NCBI GenBank assembly: GCA_964514305.1 | Contig: CAZEQD010000037.1 | Location: forward strand, 1 to 19,060 | DNA from: CAZEQD01 sp964514305 | Lineage (GTDB): Bacteria; Acidobacteriota; Aminicenantia; Aminicenantales; Aminicenantaceae | Length of the DNA: 19,060 nucleotides | Reading direction: 5' to 3' | In this document: one piece after another, positions 13,930-19,060 of the stretch | Numbering within the stretch: position 1 is the stretch's first letter | Layout: every line of letters starts with the position of its first letter | Made by a program: the position numbers and the translations under genes | Notes under the pieces: generated by a model | The model's database searches: none | What the model was told of the DNA's origin: nothing | The model's input: only the letters and a program-made list of their open reading frames with translations

Positions 13930-14175
13930 GTGCCCATCTACGAATACAAGTGCCAAGACTGTGGCCAAGTAATGGAGGTTTTTGTCAGTTCTATTCACGA
14001 AAAGGCTAAAATATTGTGTTCACACTGTCACAGCAGCAATATAAAAAAGATATTTTCAACTCCAGCAGCTGTGACTGTAGCCAATTCCTCTTCATCGGGC
14101 TTAACCTGCTGCGGCCGGACAGAGCGCTGCCAGACTCCACCTTGTTCTACTACAGGAACTTGCCGCAGAGACTAG
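13930..14175 (+). CDS. FmdB-type zinc-ribbon protein with Cys-rich tail
   Basis: 81-residue FmdB-family regulatory-type protein. The hallmark MPIYEYKCQDCGQ start and CSHCHSSNIKKIFSTP give a four-cysteine ribbon (Cys8, 11, 30, 33). The tail is rich in Ser, then Cys (Cys60, 61, 67, 72, 78), which is more cysteine than the core family needs. The start is GTG at 13930, set by AAGGAGAAA from the end of the previous gene 11 bases before. FmdB-type ribbons are small and common beside metalloenzyme genes; the exact role is unknown. Confidence 0.85.
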   Translation: MPIYEYKCQDCGQVMEVFVSSIHEKAKILCSHCHSSNIKKIFSTPAAVTVANSSSSGLTCCGRTERCQTPPCSTTGTCRRD

Positions 14176-14219
14176 TCGCCATCAGAATTAATGCCTTAAT
14201 TACCGTTTAGGAGTAAAAT

Positions 14220-14945
14220 GTGTCTTATAAACAAAATCTGGAAATGACGGTTGTCTTCGACAACAAGCCTTATAACAGAAATCTAGAAACTAGCTGGGGC
14301 TTTTCCTGCCTTATTCAGGGAAAGGAGAAGTCTATTCTTTTTGACACTGGAGCTAACGGACAAATTCTGCTCTCCAATCTGAATAAACTGGGTATTCAGT
14401 CTGATAAAATTGATTTAGTTGTTCTTTCTCATAATCATAAAGATCATACTGGAGGCCTGGAAGCAATTCTTGAGCAAAATCCAAAAATCGAAGTCTGGAT
14501 GCCTCATTTTTTCCCTTCTGAATTTAAAACAAAAATTAAAAAACGAGGAGCTCAGGTCAAAGAAGTAGACAGGCATGAGCAGATCTGTGATGGTGTTTTC
14601 ACTACAGGAGTAGTTAACGGCTGGATAAAAGAACAATCTTTAATATTAGAAACAAATAAAGGACTAATTGTTATGACTGGCTGTGCTCATCCCCGAATTG
14701 TTAAAATCCTGACCCTTACCAAATATTTATTCCATAAAAACATTTTCCTAGTTTTGGGGGGGTTTCATCTGGCCGGTTTCGATAAACAAGAAATAAAAGA
14801 AATAATAGCCAGATTTCGGGAGTTAGGTGTCACCCAGGTTGGCCCCGCTCACTGTTCTGGAGACGAGGCCCGGGAGCTTTTCGCCCAAGAATACAAAAAC
14901 GATTTTATAACCATCGGTGTCGGTAAAAAAATAAAAATCCAATGA
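14220..14945 (+). CDS. Metallo-beta-lactamase-fold hydrolase (COG1237-like)
   Basis: 241-residue MBL-fold protein. The metal-binding HNHKDH (His71, His73, Asp75, His76) and later TGCAHPRI (His157), GGFHL (His183) and PAHCSG (His211) fit a dinuclear metal centre. The VVFDNKPYN opening resembles the branch annotated as dihydropterin-ribofuranosyl-aminobenzene phosphate synthase-like. The substrate here is unknown and the name should not be taken literally. The start is GTG at 14220 with AGGAG six bases before it. An out-of-frame ATG at 14218 opens only a 9-codon frame. It ends with an ATGA overlap with the first MinD-type ATPase, so it belongs to that pair. Confidence 0.9.
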   Translation: MSYKQNLEMTVVFDNKPYNRNLETSWGFSCLIQGKEKSILFDTGANGQILLSNLNKLGIQSDKIDLVVLSHNHKDHTGGLEAILEQNPKIEVWMPHFFPSEFKTKIKKRGAQVKEVDRHEQICDGVFTTGVVNGWIKEQSLILETNKGLIVMTGCAHPRIVKILTLTKYLFHKNIFLVLGGFHLAGFDKQEIKEIIARFRELGVTQVGPAHCSGDEARELFAQEYKNDFITIGVGKKIKIQ

Positions 14946-15784
14946 TAATCTCAGTGGCCAGCGGCAAGGGAGGAACGGGCAAGACAACTGTAGCCGTTAA
15001 CTTGGCCTTAACTCTTGAAAAATTTTATCCAGTTCAATTCCTCGACTGTGATGTTGAAGAACCGAATTCCCATTTATTCCTTAAGCCTCAGCTCGTGGAA
15101 AACAAACCTGTCACCATCCCTATCCCAGAAATTTTAGAAGAGAAATGCACTTTTTGTGGCCGATGTGCGGAAGTCTGTGCTTACAATGCTTTAGCTGTTC
15201 TAAAAGATACTGTGCTTGTCTTTCCTGAGCTCTGTCACGGCTGCGGTGGCTGCAGCCTCCTCTGCCCTGAAAAAGCCATAAAGGAGAGAGGGCAGAGAAT
15301 AGGCCTTATAGAATTTGGTCGTGCTAACAATATTCAATTCATTAATGGACGGCTTGACATAGGCCAGGCTTTATCACCGCCTCTTATAAGAGAAATAAAA
15401 AAACATAAGAACTCCACTCGAGAGATTATCATTGATTCTCCTCCAGGAACATCCTGCCCAGTCATAGAAGCGGTTAAAGGCAGCAATTTTTCCCTGCTGG
15501 TAACTGAACCGACCCCTTTCGGTCTTAATGACCTCAAACTGGCTGTAGAAACCTTAAGAAAGCTCAATATTCCTTTGGGAGTAATAATTAACCGAGCCGG
15601 CATCGGCAACGGCCAGGTAGAAGAATACTGTAAACAAGAAAAAATTCCTATCTTAATGACTATTCCCATGGATAGAAAAATAGCTGTGGCCTATTCAGAA
15701 GGAAAATCCATAATCGAAACCCAGCCCAGCTATGAAAAAAAGTTTGAGCAATTATTTGAGAAGATTAAAAGGTTAGTCAAATGA
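14942..15784 (+). CDS. MinD-type P-loop ATPase with inserted 2[4Fe-4S] ferredoxin domain (first copy)
   Basis: 280-residue ATPase of the COG1149 type. The deviant Walker A ASGKGGTGKTT is at residues 6-16. A ferredoxin insertion follows at about 66-115 with two motifs: CTFCGRCAEVC (Cys69, 72, 75, 79) and CHGCGGCSLLC (Cys98, 101, 104, 108). The SPPGTSCPVIEA Walker-B-like region comes after that. Such proteins couple ATP hydrolysis to Fe-S cluster or electron handling in anaerobes, but no reaction is proven. It overlaps the MBL gene and the second ATPase by 4 bases each. The two are similar in plan and probably act as a heterodimer. Confidence 0.93.
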   Translation: MIISVASGKGGTGKTTVAVNLALTLEKFYPVQFLDCDVEEPNSHLFLKPQLVENKPVTIPIPEILEEKCTFCGRCAEVCAYNALAVLKDTVLVFPELCHGCGGCSLLCPEKAIKERGQRIGLIEFGRANNIQFINGRLDIGQALSPPLIREIKKHKNSTREIIIDSPPGTSCPVIEAVKGSNFSLLVTEPTPFGLNDLKLAVETLRKLNIPLGVIINRAGIGNGQVEEYCKQEKIPILMTIPMDRKIAVAYSEGKSIIETQPSYEKKFEQLFEKIKRLVK

Positions 15785-16668
15785 AGCAACTAGTGGTTAT
15801 TAGCGGCAAAGGAGGCACGGGAAAAACAGTAATCTCGGCCTCTTTAGCAGCTTTAATCAAAAAAGTTGTCATAGCTGATTGCGATGTTGATGCAGCCAAC
15901 CTCCATCTTCTTCTTCGCCCTCAACTTGAAGAATCTCATAAATTTACTGGGGGAAAGAAAGCTAAGGTGGACCCTGCCAATTGCACTAGCTGTGGAGAAT
16001 GCCTTAAGGTCTGCCGCTTCTCAGCTATTGAAGAAAATCCCAGCGGTGGAATAATTATTGATCCCATATCCTGTGAAGGCTGCGGCATCTGTTCTTATGT
16101 CTGCCCAACTGAAGCCATAACCATGGAAGAGAATATATCCGGAGAATGGTTTGTTTCTAAAACTAAATACGGACCTTTTATCCATGCCAGGCTTGGGATT
16201 GCTGAAGAAAACTCCGGAAAACTGGTAACTGAGGTTAGAAAAAAAGCAAAGGAAATAGCCGACAAAATCAATCTGGATTTGGTAATAATCGACGGCCCGC
16301 CAGGAATAGGATGTCCGGTCATTGCTTCTCTCTCAGGTACCGACCTAGCTTTGGTTGTTACTGAACCTACTTTATCCGGAATTCACGATATGGAACGGGT
16401 AACTCAAATGGCTTATCATTTTCAAACCAAAACTGCTTGCTGTATCAATAAATTTGATCTAAACACCAAAAATTCTGAAAAAATCGAGAACTGGTGTCAA
16501 AGAAATTCTGTTCCTGTCATCGGAAAAATTCCTTTTGATGATGATGTGACCAAATCTCTGGTTCAAGGTGTGCCTTTGGTTGAATATTCAAATAATTCGG
16601 TGGCTAAAGAGATAAAAAAAATTGGAGAAAGGCTGATGAAACTACTCAAGGAGGACTCTAATCAATGA
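15781..16668 (+). CDS. MinD-type P-loop ATPase with inserted 2[4Fe-4S] ferredoxin domain (second copy)
   Basis: 295-residue partner of the previous gene. The Walker A ISGKGGTGKT is at about residues 7-16. The ferredoxin insertion at about 60-115 has CTSCGECLKVC (Cys68, 71, 74, 78) and CEGCGICSYVC (Cys98, 101, 104, 108). DGPPGIGCPVIA replaces the SPPG motif. The spacing of all eight cysteines is near-identical to copy one, with the second set at the same residue numbers, which points to an old duplication. It overlaps its neighbours by ATGA on both sides, including the membrane protein that follows. That suggests delivery of electrons or clusters to the membrane. Confidence 0.93.
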   Translation: MKQLVVISGKGGTGKTVISASLAALIKKVVIADCDVDAANLHLLLRPQLEESHKFTGGKKAKVDPANCTSCGECLKVCRFSAIEENPSGGIIIDPISCEGCGICSYVCPTEAITMEENISGEWFVSKTKYGPFIHARLGIAEENSGKLVTEVRKKAKEIADKINLDLVIIDGPPGIGCPVIASLSGTDLALVVTEPTLSGIHDMERVTQMAYHFQTKTACCINKFDLNTKNSEKIENWCQRNSVPVIGKIPFDDDVTKSLVQGVPLVEYSNNSVAKEIKKIGERLMKLLKEDSNQ

Positions 16669-17417
16669 AAAAGTCAGATTGGCAATATTTAGTAGACAGC
16701 CTGCTTTTCATCTGCATTGCAGGCATAGCGGTTATCGGTTTTCTCATGGGGCTGGTCATCCCCAAAGGCCCTGTTGCCCCAGAGGAAACTAAGTATTTCC
16801 TCGGCCTTCACCGCCATCAATGGGGAAACATCCACTTTTATCTATCCATAGCTTTTGTAACTCTAGTTATCATCCATCTTATCTTCAACTGGAAGTGGAT
16901 AAAGAGCAAGGCACTTCAGCTTTTTAAGAGTAAGTGGGCCATGGTGCTCATCCTGACAGTTACAACCTCAATTTTAGTTCTGTTTTTTTCTTGGCTTTTC
17001 TATCCAAAAGTTCCCGGAGCCTATGCAGACTATGGAGTAAGAGCAGGAAGAAAGGCAAAAGAAATAGCAAACGAGAAAATTATTCTTAAAAAAGAAAGAA
17101 AACAAGAAGAAGAAGGACAAAAAATAAAAGAAAAGGCAAATTATGAGGAAATACACACTAGAGAGGAAGAAGAAAAGCTGGCCAGGGGAAGAAGAGCTTC
17201 TTATGAAACCGGAATTCTGGTAACTGGCCAGATGACTCTCTATGATATAGAAAGAGTATCAGGCATTCCTGCTAGAAAAATTGCAGCCAAATTAGGCCTG
17301 CCTACTTATGTTCCTCTCAATCAACACTTAGGCTGGCTGAGAAAACGGTACTTATTTACCTTGCAGGAAGTAAGAGATGTAGTTGCTTCTTTGATGAAAG
17401 AAAATGAAAGGAGGTAG
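16665..17417 (+). CDS. DUF4405-like membrane protein with charged linker and C-terminal NapH-type tail domain
   Basis: 250 residues in three parts. The first has three hydrophobic helices (about 10-32, 55-75, 92-113) with His49, His51, His57 and His71, the kind of histidine set that can bind haem b in DUF4405-like proteins. The second is a very charged Lys/Glu-rich linker (about 128-180). The third is a C-terminal domain (about 188-242) containing TLYDIERVSGIPARKIAAKL and later VPLNQHLGWLRKRYLFTLQE. I know this tail pattern from the ends of some NapH-like and DUF4405 proteins. It overlaps the second ATPase by 4 bases. A membrane electron-transfer role is inferred, not shown. Confidence 0.82.
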   Translation: MKKSDWQYLVDSLLFICIAGIAVIGFLMGLVIPKGPVAPEETKYFLGLHRHQWGNIHFYLSIAFVTLVIIHLIFNWKWIKSKALQLFKSKWAMVLILTVTTSILVLFFSWLFYPKVPGAYADYGVRAGRKAKEIANEKIILKKERKQEEEGQKIKEKANYEEIHTREEEEKLARGRRASYETGILVTGQMTLYDIERVSGIPARKIAAKLGLPTYVPLNQHLGWLRKRYLFTLQEVRDVVASLMKENERR

Positions 17418-17419
17418 AT

Positions 17420-18703
17420 GTGTCTGACAGAAATAATAATAGATTAAATCCAGCTGGAGGAAAATCTGAATTTAAAACACCTCTCTTAGAAAGGGCCTGG
17501 GCTTATATGCCGGATGGAACGCGGCAAACCATTTTTTCTGAACCAATAATTCCGGCTATTGCGGCCAAGGCCAAAGCTACTGCTGCCCAAAACCATGATT
17601 TCATCCGCAGTGACCAAGGACAGGTAGTAGGCATCTTCCCTGAAAAGGAAGTCTACTACGGGCCTTCCTCTGGCTTGGAAGAACTTCGGGAACTAGTGGC
17701 TCGATTCTGGACTTATGCCTATCGCCTCAAAGGAAAGCCGGGAATTCCTGATGACGGCCTTCACCAACAGCATGTGGCCATTGTTTCTGGAGCAACAGAA
17801 GGCCTGTCAATTATTATGCACCTCTTTGCCTATAAACAAAGCGTAGGCCTCATGCCCCTTTACTGGAGTAATTATAAAGGAATAATCATGAATGCCGGCG
17901 GCCGGCCAGTGGTCTTAGATTTATTCGATCAAGACTACCGCCTTGATTTCAAAAAATTAGAAGCCAAAATCCTGGAAAATAAAATTACTTCCCTCCTGAT
18001 CAATTTTCCCAACAACCCCTCTGGCGATGTGCTCACCGAAGATGAACTGGTCAATCTAGCCAACCTTGCCCAGCGGCTCAATCTTATCATTCTCTCCGAT
18101 GAAGTCTATAATTTTATCCGCTATAAAGGCCAGCCCCAATCCATGCTGTCTTACGCTCCAGAAAGAACAGTAGTCATCAGCTCTGCCTCCAAAGAATATT
18201 TAATTCCCGGGGCCAGAGTAGGCTATATTATCGCCGTTGATGAAATCTTGACTAATGTCTGGATGCCGAGATTAATTAGATCCTTTTCCTCCTCACCCAA
18301 TGTCCTCGGTCAGCGTTTGTTGATTGACATCTTAAAAGAGGAGGTTAAAGATTTTGAAAACGGCCGTCCTCCCAGATTTATTACCAGAGTTAAAAGCGAA
18401 CTCCGAGAGCGCCTGGAGCTTATAATTTCCATTCTTACCAAAAAAGGATTTACTCTGGTCGGGAGAGATAAAGATTTTCCTTCGGGAGCCATCAGTGTTC
18501 TGGTCAAACTTCCTGAATATATAAATGCTGATGACTATGCCTTTATAGATAAGGCCATAGAGCTAAAAAAATTCAGCGCAATTCCTGGATCTGTTTTTGG
18601 AGCGCCCAGATGCATCCGTTTTGGCTATGCCGGCATGACTAAAGAAACCATTAATAAACTTTCCCAAAATCTTCAGGATGTCCTTAATTTTTATAAAAAA
18701 TAA
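17420..18703 (+). CDS. PLP-dependent class I/II aminotransferase
   Basis: 427-residue fold-type I aminotransferase. The pyridoxal phosphate lysine is Lys258 in SSASKEYLIPGARVGY, with the phosphate-binding arginine Arg266. FPNNPSGDVLTEDEL (Asn198/199), SDEVYNFIRY (Asp227, Tyr230) and VSGATEGLS near residue 123 complete the cofactor site. The N-terminus up to YYGPSSGLEELRE is typical. The substrate cannot be read. The start is GTG at 17420, just after AAAGGAGGT; an out-of-frame ATG at 17418 opens a 9-codon frame only. It lies two bases after the membrane protein gene and is the only enzyme of ordinary amino-acid metabolism in the run. Confidence 0.92.
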   Translation: MSDRNNNRLNPAGGKSEFKTPLLERAWAYMPDGTRQTIFSEPIIPAIAAKAKATAAQNHDFIRSDQGQVVGIFPEKEVYYGPSSGLEELRELVARFWTYAYRLKGKPGIPDDGLHQQHVAIVSGATEGLSIIMHLFAYKQSVGLMPLYWSNYKGIIMNAGGRPVVLDLFDQDYRLDFKKLEAKILENKITSLLINFPNNPSGDVLTEDELVNLANLAQRLNLIILSDEVYNFIRYKGQPQSMLSYAPERTVVISSASKEYLIPGARVGYIIAVDEILTNVWMPRLIRSFSSSPNVLGQRLLIDILKEEVKDFENGRPPRFITRVKSELRERLELIISILTKKGFTLVGRDKDFPSGAISVLVKLPEYINADDYAFIDKAIELKKFSAIPGSVFGAPRCIRFGYAGMTKETINKLSQNLQDVLNFYKK

Positions 18704-18726
18704 ATTATTCAATAAGGGACTTCTAG

Positions 18727-19060
18727 ATGCTAATTGACACAAAGACAAGAGAGTTCTTAATTAAAAAGTTTAACCAAGAATTAAAGGAAGATGTGGATAT
18801 TAGCCTTTACACTCGTAATATCATTTTTAGAGATGAAAATCCCGAATACGCTCAATTTAGTAAAGAATTAATAAAAGAACTCTCTCAATTAAACAGTAAA
18901 ATAAAAGTAAAATATTTAAGTCCTGGAAGTGAAATAGAAAAAAGATTAAATTTATCCCTATCTCCCACTATTTTAATAGGGAAAAACAATGGATATCCCA
19001 TCCAGTATTGGGGAGCACCTGCAGGTCAGATATCAAGCACATTAATTGAGACCATATCTC
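18727..19060 (+). CDS. Thioredoxin-fold protein similar to the N-terminal unit of protein disulfide oxidoreductase, without active-site cysteines (runs off the right edge)
   Basis: Open frame from ATG 18727 to the window end, 111 complete codons. VDISLYTR, then ENPEYAQFSKELIKELSQL, LSPTILIGKNNG with the cis-proline, and YWGAPAGQISSTLIE follow the order of a glutaredoxin/thioredoxin fold of the PDO type. Where related units have CxxC, this one has Asn38-Pro-Glu-Tyr-Ala42. There is no cysteine at all in the visible part, so this domain cannot do disulfide chemistry. A second domain with CxxC may lie beyond the edge. AAGGGA precedes the ATG by about eight bases. Confidence 0.7.
   Translation, partial: MLIDTKTREFLIKKFNQELKEDVDISLYTRNIIFRDENPEYAQFSKELIKELSQLNSKIKVKYLSPGSEIEKRLNLSLSPTILIGKNNGYPIQYWGAPAGQISSTLIETIS

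Overview
The window looks like part of a bacterial chromosome from an anaerobic, AT-rich lineage. It carries a V/A-type ATPase operon, a queuosine-precursor pathway ending in a bacterial-type QueF, many Fe-S and zinc-ribbon proteins, no oxygen-dependent enzyme, and strong AGGAGG-type ribosome binding sites. I cannot name the phylum from sequence alone; a deep-branching uncultured anaerobic group would fit.

Layout. (1) Positions 1-5086, minus strand: a V-type ATPase operon transcribed in the order H-like stalk, I, K, E, C, F, A. Subunit A runs off the left edge, and B and D are not seen. The proteolipid K keeps the residue set that binds Na+ in Enterococcus hirae NtpK, so the machine is predicted to be Na+-coupled. 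Subunits C and E are both shorter than usual. (2) Positions 5361-6218, minus: an unrecognised 285-residue protein built of four repeats, possibly a TIM-like barrel. (3) Positions 6386-9459: queC-queD-queE on the plus strand. They face, tail to tail, a minus-strand pair, queF followed by an EamA-type transporter. Together QueD, QueE, QueC and QueF make preQ0 and reduce it to preQ1. (4) Positions 9589-19060, plus: a long, tightly packed run opened by a Fur-family repressor with a near-ideal promoter and an inverted-repeat operator. It continues with three Gly/Pro/aromatic-rich small proteins (DUF5320-like), two NifX/NifB-type cofactor-binding-domain proteins, an Mrp/NBP35 ATPase, a CGGC-domain protein, two zinc ribbons, a metallo-beta-lactamase-fold protein, two MinD-type ATPases with inserted ferredoxin domains, a DUF4405-like membrane protein, an aminotransferase, and the start of a thioredoxin-fold protein.

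How it fits together. Region 4 is the most interesting part. Fur control, cofactor-carrier domains, three P-loop ATPases that carry or probably carry Fe-S clusters, and a possible haem-binding membrane protein suggest a metal- or redox-controlled metallocluster handling and electron-transfer module. Two of the small DUF5320-like proteins and the first NifX-type protein end in the same short coiled-coil module, which suggests that they assemble together. The individual families are known, but the function of the combined system is not established and is inferred here.
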